Assembly: GCA_963783855.1 (NCBI GenBank)
Contig: CAWAPE010000014.1
Coordinates: 558,001-622,000, forward strand
Direction of reading: 5' to 3'
From: JAKAGZ01 sp963783855
GTDB taxonomy: Bacteria; Bacteroidota; Ignavibacteria; Ignavibacteriales; Ignavibacteriaceae
Length of the DNA: 64,000 nucleotides
Shown: one piece after another, positions 36,205 through 45,304 of the stretch
Numbering within the stretch: position 1 is the stretch's first letter
How the letters are laid out: the number at the start of each line of letters is the position of its first letter
Position numbers and translations under genes: made by a program
The notes under the pieces: model-generated
Told to the model about the DNA's origin: nothing
Databases searched by the model: none
What the model saw: the letters and a program-made list of their open reading frames with translations, nothing else

Positions 36205-37977
36205 ATGAAATTATTATATTCATATCTGAAAAATTACTGGAAGCTTGTAATACTGGCACTTTTTTTAGCTGCCATAAACCAGGTTTTCTCACTTCTCGAT
36301 CCCTGGATCTTCAGGATAGTTATAGACAAATATGCCACTAAATTCAGCCAGTATACCACATCTGAATTCTTTAAAGGGGTAAGCCTACTTTTAGCTGCCG
36401 CGGTTGGAGTTGCATTTATTTCAAGGCTAGCCAAAAATTTTCAGGACTATTTTGTAAATGTTATTACACAAAGGTTGGGCGCAAAAATTTATAACGATGG
36501 GATAAAACATTCTCTTGAACTTCCTTACTCATTATTTGAAGACCAAAGAAGCGGGCAGACACTTGGAGTTCTTCAAAAAGTAAGAACCGATGTTGAAAAA
36601 CTTATAAGTGCGGCAATAAACATTCTTTTTACATCTCTGGTCGGAGTAATTTTTGTCACAATTTATTCCATAAATGTCTACTGGCTGATTGCTCCCGTCT
36701 TTTTTTCCGCAGTTCCCTTGCTCGGAATTGTTAGCTCAGTTCTTAGCAGAAAAATTAAAAAAATACAAAAAGTAATTGTTACAGAAACAACCGCATTGGC
36801 TGGTTCAACAACAGAATCATTGAGAAACATTGAACTTGTTAAAAGTCTTGGACTGGGCAATCAAGAGATTGAAAGATTAAATACCACAACCGACAAAATT
36901 CTTCAGCTTGAATTAAGAAAAGTAAAATATATCAGGAGCCTGAGTTTTATACAGGGAACAATAGTTAATTTTATCAGGACAAGTATTTTGTTCTTGATGT
37001 TGTACCTGATTTATATCCAGGCAATTACAGTGGGTGAATTTTTCTCATTGTTTATTTATTCCTTTTTTATTTTTGGTCCGTTGCAAAGTCTTGGTGATAT
37101 CATAAATACATACAGGGAAGCGGAAGTCTCTCTGAATAATTTTCAGGAAATTTTAGATATTCCTATCGAAACAAAGCCGGAAAAACCTGCAAAGATTGGT
37201 GAAATAAATTCACTCGAATTTCAGAGGGTTTCATTTAAACACCAAACAGCAAATAGCAAGGCCCTTGATGGAATTTCTTTTGATACAAAAAAAGGTGAGA
37301 CGATTGCATTTGTCGGTCCTTCCGGTTCGGGCAAAACCACTCTTGTAAAATTGCTGGTTGGGTTATACACGCCGAAGGATGGAAAGATATTTTATAACAA
37401 ATATCCCGGTGAAGATATTAACTTTGACGATCTGCGTGAAAAAATAGGATTTGTAACCCAGGACACACAATTATTTTCAGGAACAATAAAAGAAAATCTT
37501 CTTTTTGTGCGCCCGGACGCATCTGATAAAGAATGTATGGAGGTGTTGAAAAAGGCTGCCAGCGATAATCTTCTGGCAAGAGCAGATAAAGGCCTGGATA
37601 CAATGATAGGGGAAGGTGGTGTAAAAGTTTCGGGAGGTGAAAAACAGAGGCTTTCAATTGCGAGGGCTTTATTAAGAAAACCTAATTTACTTATTTTTGA
37701 TGAAGCTACATCAGCATTGGATTCTTTAACTGAAGAAGAAATTACCGGCACAATCAGGGATATTTCTAAAAATTCCGAACTAATTACGATATTAATTGCT
37801 CATCGTCTTTCAACAGTTCTGCATGCTGATAGAATTTATGTGCTTGAAAAAGGAAAAATAATTGAATCAGGAAAACACAGTGAATTACTGGAAATGAAAG
37901 GATTATATTATGCTATGTGGCGACAGCAGATCGGTGAAGGAGACAAAACAACTTTACAGGGTTCAAACAAAAACTAA
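36205..37977 (+). CDS. ABC exporter (MsbA-like, fused membrane and ATPase domains)
   Basis: The 590-residue protein has an ABC transporter type-1 membrane domain (six helices, about 15-310) and an ATPase domain (about 335-575) with GPSGSGKTTL, signature SGGEKQRLSIARALL, Walker B LLIFDEAT and the switch His. The architecture is that of homodimeric lipid or drug exporters. There is no partner membrane-fusion gene nearby. The substrate is unknown. Confidence 0.9.
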   Translation: MKLLYSYLKNYWKLVILALFLAAINQVFSLLDPWIFRIVIDKYATKFSQYTTSEFFKGVSLLLAAAVGVAFISRLAKNFQDYFVNVITQRLGAKIYNDGIKHSLELPYSLFEDQRSGQTLGVLQKVRTDVEKLISAAINILFTSLVGVIFVTIYSINVYWLIAPVFFSAVPLLGIVSSVLSRKIKKIQKVIVTETTALAGSTTESLRNIELVKSLGLGNQEIERLNTTTDKILQLELRKVKYIRSLSFIQGTIVNFIRTSILFLMLYLIYIQAITVGEFFSLFIYSFFIFGPLQSLGDIINTYREAEVSLNNFQEILDIPIETKPEKPAKIGEINSLEFQRVSFKHQTANSKALDGISFDTKKGETIAFVGPSGSGKTTLVKLLVGLYTPKDGKIFYNKYPGEDINFDDLREKIGFVTQDTQLFSGTIKENLLFVRPDASDKECMEVLKKAASDNLLARADKGLDTMIGEGGVKVSGGEKQRLSIARALLRKPNLLIFDEATSALDSLTEEEITGTIRDISKNSELITILIAHRLSTVLHADRIYVLEKGKIIESGKHSELLEMKGLYYAMWRQQIGEGDKTTLQGSNKN

Positions 37978-37997
37978 GTGAATTACAAAAAGCTAAT

Positions 37998-39332
37998 ATG
38001 AAAAAATTGATCTATTTTATACCTGTTATATTTTTGTTTATTCTTATATCATGTACGAACGAAAATAATGTAAATAAAAAAAGCGAGCTTGAAAATAAAA
38101 TGAATAATATTGCAGAGAATTATGTTAAAGCTGTATTGAAAGTGGGGCAATTCGATTCGGATTATGTGGATGCATATTATGGCCCTGATGAGTGGAAGCC
38201 CCGGGAATCTGTAAAAGACAGCTCTGCAGAACTGGAAAATCTTAATAATGAAATTGATAGCTTACTTAATCAAATGGAGAAGCTTGGTAAATTTAAGGCA
38301 GATGAAATTGAAACCTTAAGATTTAAATATTTATCAAAACAACTTCTCGCTGTTAAAGCTAAAATATTTATGCTCCGGGGAGGCACCTTTTCATTTGATG
38401 AAGAAAGTAAAGTCCTTTACGATGCTGTTGCTCCAACTCACGATGTAAAATATTTTGATAATATTCTTGCGGAACTCGATAAAGATTTACCCGGTAAAGG
38501 AAATATATTAAACAGATTTAATGAGTTCAGAAATAAATTTGTAATACCAAAAAATAAACTGGATACAGTGTTCAGTGCTGCGATTAATGAATGCCGAAAG
38601 ATCACACTTCAACATATAAAACTTCCTTCAAATGAAAGCTTTCACGTTGAGTACGTTACTGATAAACCCTGGAGCGGATATAACTGGTACAAAGGCAATA
38701 GCTACAGCGTTATTCAGGTAAACACGGATTTACCAATTTATATAGACCGTTCAATTGATCTTGCTGCACACGAAGGATATCCCGGGCATCATGTTTACAA
38801 TACTTTGCTTGAACAAAATTTATATAGAAAAAGAGGCTGGGTTGAGTTTTCAGTCTACCCGCTTTTTAGTCCACAATCATTAATTGCCGAAGGTACGGCG
38901 AATTATGGTATACAGGTTGTGTTGCCGGGAGAAAAAAGAATTGATTTTGAAAAAAATGTTTTATTTCCTCTTGCCGGTTTGGATAGTTCTAAAGCGGATG
39001 AATATTATAGAGTATTAAAAGTAGTCTCAAAACTTGATTACGCCGGAAATGAAGCTGCAAGAAATTACCTGGACAGTAAATTCACAAAAGAGCAAACAGT
39101 TGACTGGCTGATGAAATATTCCTTAATGACGAAAGAAAGAGCCGAGCAAAGAGTAAAATTTATAGAAAAGTACAGGAGCTATGTAATTAATTATAATCTT
39201 GGACAGGATATTGTAAAAAATTATATAATCTCTCGCGGTGGTATAGATGAAGATCCTCAATTACGCTGGGAATTATTTACCCGGCTGATATCTACTCCAC
39301 AAATTCCTACCGGACTCACAGTTAGAAAATAG
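37998..39332 (+). CDS. Lipoprotein with DUF885-like metallopeptidase site
   Basis: The 444-residue protein has a lipoprotein signal with lipobox LISC (Cys near residue 19). The core motif H258-E259-G-Y-P262-G-H264-H265 resembles the HExYPGHH of DUF885 proteins, which are probable zinc peptidases; a second acid is likely in LIAEGTANYG. It starts 20 nt after the ABC exporter gene and may be co-transcribed. The substrate is unknown. Confidence 0.72.
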   Translation: MKKLIYFIPVIFLFILISCTNENNVNKKSELENKMNNIAENYVKAVLKVGQFDSDYVDAYYGPDEWKPRESVKDSSAELENLNNEIDSLLNQMEKLGKFKADEIETLRFKYLSKQLLAVKAKIFMLRGGTFSFDEESKVLYDAVAPTHDVKYFDNILAELDKDLPGKGNILNRFNEFRNKFVIPKNKLDTVFSAAINECRKITLQHIKLPSNESFHVEYVTDKPWSGYNWYKGNSYSVIQVNTDLPIYIDRSIDLAAHEGYPGHHVYNTLLEQNLYRKRGWVEFSVYPLFSPQSLIAEGTANYGIQVVLPGEKRIDFEKNVLFPLAGLDSSKADEYYRVLKVVSKLDYAGNEAARNYLDSKFTKEQTVDWLMKYSLMTKERAEQRVKFIEKYRSYVINYNLGQDIVKNYIISRGGIDEDPQLRWELFTRLISTPQIPTGLTVRK

Positions 39333-39377
39333 ACTTAACAATTAATTAATTTGCCAGATTTAAGGCTTTTTATTATA

Positions 39378-39395
39378 TTTCGTTAAATGACGAAA
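39378..39395 (+). promoter_or_regulatory. Candidate ArsR operator at the arsR start
   Basis: Inverted repeat TTTCGT (39378-39383) and ACGAAA (39390-39395) with a 6-base spacer, overlapping the putative arsR start codon. Its half-sites resemble the palindrome downstream of arsR, which suggests autoregulation. Confidence 0.5.
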
Positions 39396-39749
39396 CGTAA
39401 TATGCTAAAAGATAAAACAAAAATATTTAAAGCACTCTCAGATCCAAACAGGCTCAGAATACTCAAAATGCTGCAAACCAGGCCGTTATGCGTCTGTGAG
39501 ATAACGGAAGTTCTGCAACTTGCTACTTCAACTGTTTCAAAACATCTCAGTGTTTTAAGGGAAGCAGGCTTCATTTTCGAGGAAAAAGAAGGGAAATGGG
39601 TCAATTATGCGATTAACAGCAGATCATCTGATCCAAGAATCAATTCCATTCTTTCCTCTCTTGATTTTTGGATTTCTGATGAACAATCCATAATTCTGGA
39701 TAAGAAAAAAGTATTATCGGTGGATAGAAATATTGTCTGTTCGAAATAA
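39387..39749 (+). CDS. arsR: ArsR/SmtB-family transcriptional repressor
   Basis: The 120-residue winged-helix protein represses the downstream ars genes until arsenite or another metal binds. It has the DPNRLRILKML recognition region, CVCEI with C35 and C37 where ArsR proteins bind As(III), and STVSKHLSVLREAGFI for the DNA helix. The ATG at 39402 (MLKDKTKIFK) is an equally good start; with it the operator would lie wholly in the leader. Context is arsenic operon. Confidence 0.9.
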   Translation: MTKRNMLKDKTKIFKALSDPNRLRILKMLQTRPLCVCEITEVLQLATSTVSKHLSVLREAGFIFEEKEGKWVNYAINSRSSDPRINSILSSLDFWISDEQSIILDKKKVLSVDRNIVCSK

Positions 39750-39763
39750 TAAATTTAATTAAC

Positions 39764-39783
39764 ATTTCGATATTATTCGAAAT
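39764..39783 (+). promoter_or_regulatory. Candidate ArsR operator before the trx-arsC-acr3 genes
   Basis: A perfect inverted repeat, ATTTCGA (39764-39770) and TCGAAAT (39777-39783) with a 6-base spacer, lies in the 55-bp gap between arsR and the next gene. Half-sites match those at 39378-39395. Confidence 0.55.
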
Positions 39784-39804
39784 ATAAAATTGTAAAAACA
39801 CAGG

Positions 39805-40065
39805 ATGGGGAAAATGTTAGATATAAAAGTTTTCGGTACAGGCTGCAGTAACTGCAAAAAGTTAGAAGATCTTTGTAACCAGGTTGTAACAGAAAATAAT
39901 TTTGATGCGTCGGTTGAAAAGGTTACGGATTTCCAATTGTTTGTTGAAAACGGGATTTTAAGAACGCCCGGGCTTATGGTGAACGGGAAAGTTTTGAGCC
40001 AGGGTAAAATCCCAACAAGGGAAACTCTTGCTCACTGGTTTTCGGATTCGGTTAATAATAATTAA
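39805..40065 (+). CDS. Small thioredoxin-like protein of the ars operon
   Basis: The 86-residue protein has a thioredoxin fold with C14-x-x-C17 in TGCSNC, of the TM0996/MTH895 redox-disulfide family, often encoded in arsenic operons. It may supply electrons to ArsC. ATG 39814 (MLDIKVFGTG) would be an alternative start, with GGATGGGG just before. It sits between arsR and arsC. Confidence 0.82.
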   Translation: MGKMLDIKVFGTGCSNCKKLEDLCNQVVTENNFDASVEKVTDFQLFVENGILRTPGLMVNGKVLSQGKIPTRETLAHWFSDSVNNN

Positions 40066-40074
40066 TGGATAAGT

Positions 40075-40521
40075 ATGAAGAAGATTAAAGTTCTTTTTGT
40101 TTGTATTCACAATAGTGCAAGAAGCCAGATGGCGGAAGCATTTTTGAATCACCTGGGGAAGGACAAATTTATAGCTGAAAGCGCCGGGTTTGAACCGGGT
40201 ATTCTAAATCCTGTTGTAGTAGAGGTAATGAAGGAAAAAGGGATTGATATATCCGGAAATAAAACAAAAAGTGTTTTTGATTTTTTTAAGGAAGGAAGGA
40301 CTTATCATTTTGTTATAACTGTATGTGATGAAAGTGCGGCCGAAAGATGCCCGATCTTTCCGGGAATTGCTAAAAAACTTCACTGGGGTTTTAAGGATCC
40401 ATCCTCAATTGAAGGAACCCTTGAAGAAAAACTTCGGGGAACAAGAATAATAAGAGATCAGATTAAGGCTCATATAGAAAAATTTATAAGTGATCCGGAA
40501 ATTATAAATTATGCAAAGTAA
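40075..40521 (+). CDS. arsC: Thioredoxin-type arsenate reductase
   Basis: The 148-residue enzyme reduces arsenate to arsenite, which Acr3 then exports. It has the low-molecular-weight phosphatase P-loop C10-x5-R16 (CIHNSAR) plus C84 and C92 in TVCDESAAERC for the disulfide relay to thioredoxin; the spacing between these two is one residue longer than in the Staphylococcus enzyme. Its gene lies 9 nt after the thioredoxin-like gene and overlaps acr3 by 11 nt. Confidence 0.93.
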   Translation: MKKIKVLFVCIHNSARSQMAEAFLNHLGKDKFIAESAGFEPGILNPVVVEVMKEKGIDISGNKTKSVFDFFKEGRTYHFVITVCDESAAERCPIFPGIAKKLHWGFKDPSSIEGTLEEKLRGTRIIRDQIKAHIEKFISDPEIINYAK

Positions 40522-41599
40522 CTCGCTCACAAAAAAACTATCGTTTCTCGACCGCTACCTGACATTGTGGATATTCCTGGCAATGCTTGCCGGAGTGTTC
40601 TCTGGCTACCTTTTCCCGCCGGTAGTTGATTTCTGGAATTCATTTCAAAGTGGGACTACAAACATTCCAATAGCAATTGGATTAATTTTGATGATGTATC
40701 CTCCGCTTGCTAAAGTGAAGTACGAGGAACTACCAGATGTTTTTAAGAACTTTAAAATTTTAATTTTATCGTTAGTTCAAAACTGGATTGTCGGTCCAGT
40801 TTTGATGTTTCTGCTTGCAATTATTCTGTTGCCCGATCATCCCGACTATATGGCCGGCTTAATAATGATAGGACTCGCAAGATGTATAGCGATGGTAATT
40901 GTCTGGAATCAGCTTGCAAAAGGTGATACTGAATACGCAGCGGGACTGGTCGCCTTTAATTCAATTTTCCAGGTTCTGTTCTTTTCATTATATGCTTACG
41001 TATTTTTGACTGTTTTACCGGGATGGCTCGGGTTAAAATCATTTGAGGTAAATATTACAATTGGCCAAATTGCCGAAAGCGTTTTGATTTATCTCGGTAT
41101 TCCTTTCTTTGGGGGAATGCTAACCCGTTTTATCATGCTGAAAGTGAAAAGTAAAGAATGGTATGAAACAAAATTTATTCCCAAAATCAGTCCAATCACT
41201 TTAATTGCACTGTTGTTTACAATTTTTGTGATGTTTTCATTAAAAGGTGAGTACATTGTAAAAATACCAATTGATGTTATCAGAATTGCAATTCCGCTGG
41301 TTATTTATTTTGTAATAATGTTTTTCGTTTCTTTTTATATGGGGAGAAAAATAGGAGCGGATTATTCAAAAACTGCAACATTATCATTTACGGCAGCTAG
41401 CAATAACTTTGAATTAGCGATAGCGGTAGCTATTGCGGTATTCGGAATAAATTCAGGGGAAGCATTTGCTGCTGTAATTGGTCCACTTGTAGAAGTGCCT
41501 GTTTTAATAAGTCTCGTAAATGTTTCACTCTGGTTTCAGAAAAAATATTTTAAGAATGTTGAAGAAGGAACTGTAAAACCACCGGACCTTTGTCTCTAA
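40511..41599 (+). CDS. acr3: Arsenite efflux pump Acr3
   Basis: The 362-residue inner-membrane carrier of the bile/arsenite/riboflavin transporter fold has about ten helices. The conserved essential Cys of Acr3 is present in GLARCIAMVIVWNQLA. It begins MQSNSLTKKLSFLDRYLTLW, typical of the family. It acts with ArsC: arsenate is reduced, arsenite expelled. The overlap with arsC indicates translational coupling. Confidence 0.93.
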   Translation: MQSNSLTKKLSFLDRYLTLWIFLAMLAGVFSGYLFPPVVDFWNSFQSGTTNIPIAIGLILMMYPPLAKVKYEELPDVFKNFKILILSLVQNWIVGPVLMFLLAIILLPDHPDYMAGLIMIGLARCIAMVIVWNQLAKGDTEYAAGLVAFNSIFQVLFFSLYAYVFLTVLPGWLGLKSFEVNITIGQIAESVLIYLGIPFFGGMLTRFIMLKVKSKEWYETKFIPKISPITLIALLFTIFVMFSLKGEYIVKIPIDVIRIAIPLVIYFVIMFFVSFYMGRKIGADYSKTATLSFTAASNNFELAIAVAIAVFGINSGEAFAAVIGPLVEVPVLISLVNVSLWFQKKYFKNVEEGTVKPPDLCL

Positions 41600-41622
41600 T
41601 TATTATTCGTGGGGAATTGTTT

Positions 41623-42660
41623 TTGGAACACATAGTCAAATTAAGTAATAGAACAAAAATTTCCCTTGTTCTGTTTTTGCTGCCTGCCTGGGTATTATTA
41701 TATTTTACTCTTGAAACACTCACAGATCTATTTGTTTACGATTTACTCAAACTTTCAAATGATTCGCATCTTACCTCAGCGGTAAGTTTCTTTGTTTTTG
41801 AGGTACCCAAAGTTCTGCTTTTGCTTTTATTAATAGTTTTTGCAGTCGGCATAATCAGAACATATTTTTCGCCTGAAAAAACGAGAAGACTGTTGGGTGG
41901 GAAATCTGAATTAGCAGGCAACGGTCTGGCTGGTGTACTTGGAATCGTTACTCCTTTTTGTTCCTGCTCTGCAATACCGTTGTTCCTGGGTTTTGTAGAA
42001 TCGGGTGTGCCGCTCGGTGTAACCTTTTCTTTTTTGATCGCCGCCCCTATGATAAATGAAATTGCCGTTGTCCTGTTATTTGGATTGTTCGGCTGGAAGA
42101 CCGCCATAATTTATATGGTTACGGGTTTAACAATAGCAATCCTGGCAGGTTACGTCATCGGGAAATTAAAACTCGAAAAATATGTTGAAGATTGGGTTTA
42201 TAAAATTAAGGCAGGACATGTAGACGTAATCGAAGAAGATATTTCTTTCGCCCAAAGAATCGATGAAGGATTTACGGCCGTAAAAGAAATTGTTGGCAAG
42301 GTTTGGATATATATTGTACTCGGCATTGCGGTTGGAGCCGCAATCCACGGTTATGTACCTGAAAATTTTATGGCAGGCCTGATGGGCAAATCTGCGTGGT
42401 GGTCTGTACCGGCTGCGGTGCTTCTGGGTGTACCGATGTACTCAAATGCGGCTGGCATAATTCCAATTGTTCAGGCCCTGCTGGAAAAAGGAGCTTCACT
42501 CGGAACTGTTCTTGCCTTTATGATGAGTGTTATTGGCCTCTCACTTCCGGAAACGATAATTCTAAAAAAAGTACTTAAAATTCAGCTCATTCTAGTTTTT
42601 GTTGGTGTTGTAGCAGCCGGGATAATTATAGTTGGCCTTGTGTTTAATTTTCTATTTTAA
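41623..42660 (+). CDS. Permease of the YraQ/DUF318 family, ArsP-like
   Basis: The product has 345 residues from TTG 41623 (next codons EHIVKLSNR), with GGGGA about 8 nt upstream; an earlier TTG at 41590 would overlap acr3. Two homologous halves hold about eight helices, with the CSCS motif in GIVTPFCSCSAIPLFLGF that marks the family. Members export organoarsenicals (ArsP) or other metals. The ars context favours metal or arsenical efflux, but the ligand is unknown. Confidence 0.8.
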   Translation: MEHIVKLSNRTKISLVLFLLPAWVLLYFTLETLTDLFVYDLLKLSNDSHLTSAVSFFVFEVPKVLLLLLLIVFAVGIIRTYFSPEKTRRLLGGKSELAGNGLAGVLGIVTPFCSCSAIPLFLGFVESGVPLGVTFSFLIAAPMINEIAVVLLFGLFGWKTAIIYMVTGLTIAILAGYVIGKLKLEKYVEDWVYKIKAGHVDVIEEDISFAQRIDEGFTAVKEIVGKVWIYIVLGIAVGAAIHGYVPENFMAGLMGKSAWWSVPAAVLLGVPMYSNAAGIIPIVQALLEKGASLGTVLAFMMSVIGLSLPETIILKKVLKIQLILVFVGVVAAGIIIVGLVFNFLF

Positions 42661-42889
42661 GTTAATCACATCTATCAGTATTAGTTTTCAAACCAAATAA
42701 ACGCCTTTATCTCTTTCCTTTTGGTAATTTTTGGCTTTTTTTTCAAATTTCATCTATATTTTCTTAAGAATGGGAATAAAGGGAAAAATTTTACCCATTA
42801 TCAGATAATAAATGTTGAAACTTTTAATATTGTTAGAATATATAACATTTATAGCTGGCATATTTATTGTCCCTTTGCTATCGTAGTCT
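42661..42889. other. AT-rich intergenic stretch
   Basis: About 230 bp between the permease and the small membrane protein. I see no convincing terminator, promoter or RNA; the plus strand holds scattered T-runs only. Confidence 0.4.
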
Positions 42890-43324
42890 ATGAAAAAATC
42901 ACAGAAAACATATTATTCATTTTACAAGGAAATAACTCTATCAATAGCGAGTTTGGTAGTTATTTATCTCTTTATAGGTTTTACAACCTCAGTAAAAAAT
43001 GTAAATACTCAAAATGAGAAAGTTCTTGCTAGTAATAAAGAAACACTGCAGGATGAGTATAATTGTGATTATTTTGATACTGATAATGTCAGTTTTCCAG
43101 TTCATTCAGTAAAAAGACATATCTATTATAATCTTAAGTTTACACTAGATGATGTTGATGAAAAACTAGATCTTAACAAAGTGGCATTTAATACAGTATC
43201 TGATGATAATTTTATTCAGGTTGATTTTGATAACTTTACAAGAAATATTTTAAATAAAGAATTAATAATAGATACAAAATACCCAACCGAAAAAGCACTC
43301 CGGTCCGACATACTCATAATTTAA
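42890..43324 (+). CDS. Hypothetical protein with N-terminal membrane anchor
   Basis: The 144-residue product has a single N-terminal hydrophobic helix (about 12-30, ITLSIASLVVIYLFIGF) and a charged, Asp/Asn-rich remainder. No family is recognised. An Asp-rich segment (LDDVDEKLDLNKVAFNT) could be part of a small soluble domain. It is a plausible gene because the frame is long for this AT content and stands free. Confidence 0.5.
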   Translation: MKKSQKTYYSFYKEITLSIASLVVIYLFIGFTTSVKNVNTQNEKVLASNKETLQDEYNCDYFDTDNVSFPVHSVKRHIYYNLKFTLDDVDEKLDLNKVAFNTVSDDNFIQVDFDNFTRNILNKELIIDTKYPTEKALRSDILII

Positions 43325-43409
43325 TACTGCGGCTAAATTTTTAATTAAATCCCAGTGAATAAATAATTCACATTAAGAAATGTTTTAAAAAATTTAACCG
43401 GAGTTCAAC

Positions 43410-43880
43410 ATGAAAGCTCAAACGATATTTAAATCGATTTATATGGTGCTTACACTAGCATTAATATTTGGATTTACATTCGATGCTGGAAATTCAAACA
43501 TAATGCTAAGAAGAAACGATGCACAATTATTATTAAATCAGGGAGGGAAAAAATGGGTTGCTCCTCCAATGGCCGATAAACTTACAAACCCATTAAAGGG
43601 AAACAAAGAAGCCACAGAAAAGGGCAAGAGTTTATTTCAAACAAATTGTTTTACGTGTCATGGGCAGGAAGGACATGGAGATGGTCCTGGTGCTGCTGCA
43701 TTACACCCTAAACCGGCAAATCTGGCATCAAAAGCAGTTCAGAAACAATCTGACGGTGCGATATATTATAAAATAACTACAGGCTTTCCTCCAACTGCAA
43801 TGATTTCCTGGAGATCAAATCTTTCAGAAAAACAGCGCTGGGAATTAGTCAATTACATCCGTGAATTAGGCAAAAAATAA
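43410..43880 (+). CDS. Periplasmic monoheme cytochrome c
   Basis: The 156-residue protein has an N-terminal signal or anchor (about 5-25). The heme motif is C80-F-T-C83-H84, followed by the class I cytochrome pattern HGQEGHGDGPGAAALHPKPAN and a candidate axial Met at 131 in PPTAMISW; the end is WELVNYIREL, as in small c-type cytochromes. GGAG precedes the start. It is 25 nt upstream of the Cyc2-like gene and probably co-transcribed, as a soluble electron partner. Confidence 0.88.
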   Translation: MKAQTIFKSIYMVLTLALIFGFTFDAGNSNIMLRRNDAQLLLNQGGKKWVAPPMADKLTNPLKGNKEATEKGKSLFQTNCFTCHGQEGHGDGPGAAALHPKPANLASKAVQKQSDGAIYYKITTGFPPTAMISWRSNLSEKQRWELVNYIRELGKK

Positions 43881-43904
43881 AACTTATAAAAAAGGAGATA
43901 CATT

Positions 43905-45245
43905 ATGTTGTTAAATAAGTTAAAATCATTTTTTGTAGTGGGAATTACACTAATGATCGTTTTCATTTATCCAAACACAAGCTGGGCAATTCCTAGTTTT
44001 GCAAGACAAACAAATTTACCATGCAGTTCCTGTCATACAATTTTTCCTGAATTAACACCTTTCGGGAGATTGTTTAAATTAAACGGTTACACCATGGTCG
44101 GGATTGGAACAGTGCAGGTAAGAGATACAAATGACGTTGTGAGCCTTAATCTTTTGAGTATTTCACCTTTGTCAGCAATGATCCAGGCAACATACACTTA
44201 TAAAACTCACAAAGAACCGGGAACACAGAATGATATTGTAGCTTTCCCGCAGGAACTAAGCTTGTTTTTGGGTGGGCAAATTGCCCCGAGGATAGGAGCG
44301 TTCGTTCAGCTTACTTATGATGGACCGGAAGGGAGTTTCGGAATAGATAATATGGATCTTAGGTACGCAAATCAAACTGAACTCGCTTCGAAGAGCCTGA
44401 TTTATGGAGTTAGTTTAAATAATAATCCATCTATTCAGGATGTATGGAACAGTACCCCTGCGTGGGGCTACCCTTATTCCTCATCATCGGCAACAGTATC
44501 ACCAATGACTACAACGTTGATTGAAGACGGACTTGGACAAAATGTTGCCGGGATAGGAGCTTACGGACTATGGAACAACCTGATTTATGGGGAAGTCAGC
44601 GTTTATAGATCTGCCCAGCAGGGAGGCCCCCAGCCACCGGATAATACAGCAACAGGCATTATAAAATCTCTTGCGCCTTACTGGAGAGTAGCACTGGAGA
44701 AACAATTTTCAGATCAGTATGTTGAATTGGGAACCTTTGGAATGTCAACTAAAATGTATACTGCTGGTGTAACAGGATTAACAGATACATTCAACGATAT
44801 GGGAGTTGATCTTAATTATGAAAGACCTTTCGGAAGCAACGAATTTACTTTTCATACAACATATATACATGAGAAAAGAAAATTAGACGGTACTTTTGAT
44901 GCCGGTGGTTCTTCAAGCAATTCTCTAAATCTTAATACTTTCAAAGCTGTAGGAAATTATTATCTTCACCAGCAAATAGGATTTTCTCTTGGATATTTTG
45001 CCACATCTGGTGACGGTGATGCTGTTCTGTACGCACCTGCCGCGGTCGAAGGAAGTGCTGTTGGCAAACCTGACAGTAAAGGAATTATTGCTGAATTTGA
45101 TTATTTGCCATGGTACAACACTAAATTTTCAGTACAGTACGTAGCATATAATAAGTTTAATGGTGCCAGTGATAATTATGACGGCTCAGGAAGAAATGCT
45201 TCCGATAATAACTCCGTATTTGTTTCAAGCTGGATAGCTTTCTAA
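43905..45245 (+). CDS. Cyc2-like fused monoheme cytochrome-porin
   Basis: The 446-residue protein has a signal peptide cleaved near SWA28, then FARQTNLPC40SSC43H44 and TPFGRLFKLNGYTMVG, the arrangement seen in Cyc2 proteins (a small heme domain fused to an outer-membrane barrel). The rest is an amphipathic, aromatic-rich barrel ending in a Phe (VSSWIAF). Cyc2 members oxidise Fe(II) at the cell surface, but many homologs have unproven roles. GGAG precedes the start. Together with the cytochrome c it suggests electron transfer across the outer membrane. Confidence 0.75.
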   Translation: MLLNKLKSFFVVGITLMIVFIYPNTSWAIPSFARQTNLPCSSCHTIFPELTPFGRLFKLNGYTMVGIGTVQVRDTNDVVSLNLLSISPLSAMIQATYTYKTHKEPGTQNDIVAFPQELSLFLGGQIAPRIGAFVQLTYDGPEGSFGIDNMDLRYANQTELASKSLIYGVSLNNNPSIQDVWNSTPAWGYPYSSSSATVSPMTTTLIEDGLGQNVAGIGAYGLWNNLIYGEVSVYRSAQQGGPQPPDNTATGIIKSLAPYWRVALEKQFSDQYVELGTFGMSTKMYTAGVTGLTDTFNDMGVDLNYERPFGSNEFTFHTTYIHEKRKLDGTFDAGGSSSNSLNLNTFKAVGNYYLHQQIGFSLGYFATSGDGDAVLYAPAAVEGSAVGKPDSKGIIAEFDYLPWYNTKFSVQYVAYNKFNGASDNYDGSGRNASDNNSVFVSSWIAF

Positions 45246-45269
45246 TTTGAAATGATATATCAATTCTAT

Positions 45270-45304
45270 AAAACCGCCTGCAAAATCAGGCGGTTTTATT
45301 TTTT
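45270..45304 (+). terminator. Intrinsic terminator after the cytochrome-porin gene
   Basis: AAAACCGCCTG (45270-45280) pairs with CAGGCGGTTTT (45287-45297), then ATTTTTTT. The stop codon of the convergent ada gene lies inside the stem. Confidence 0.92.
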
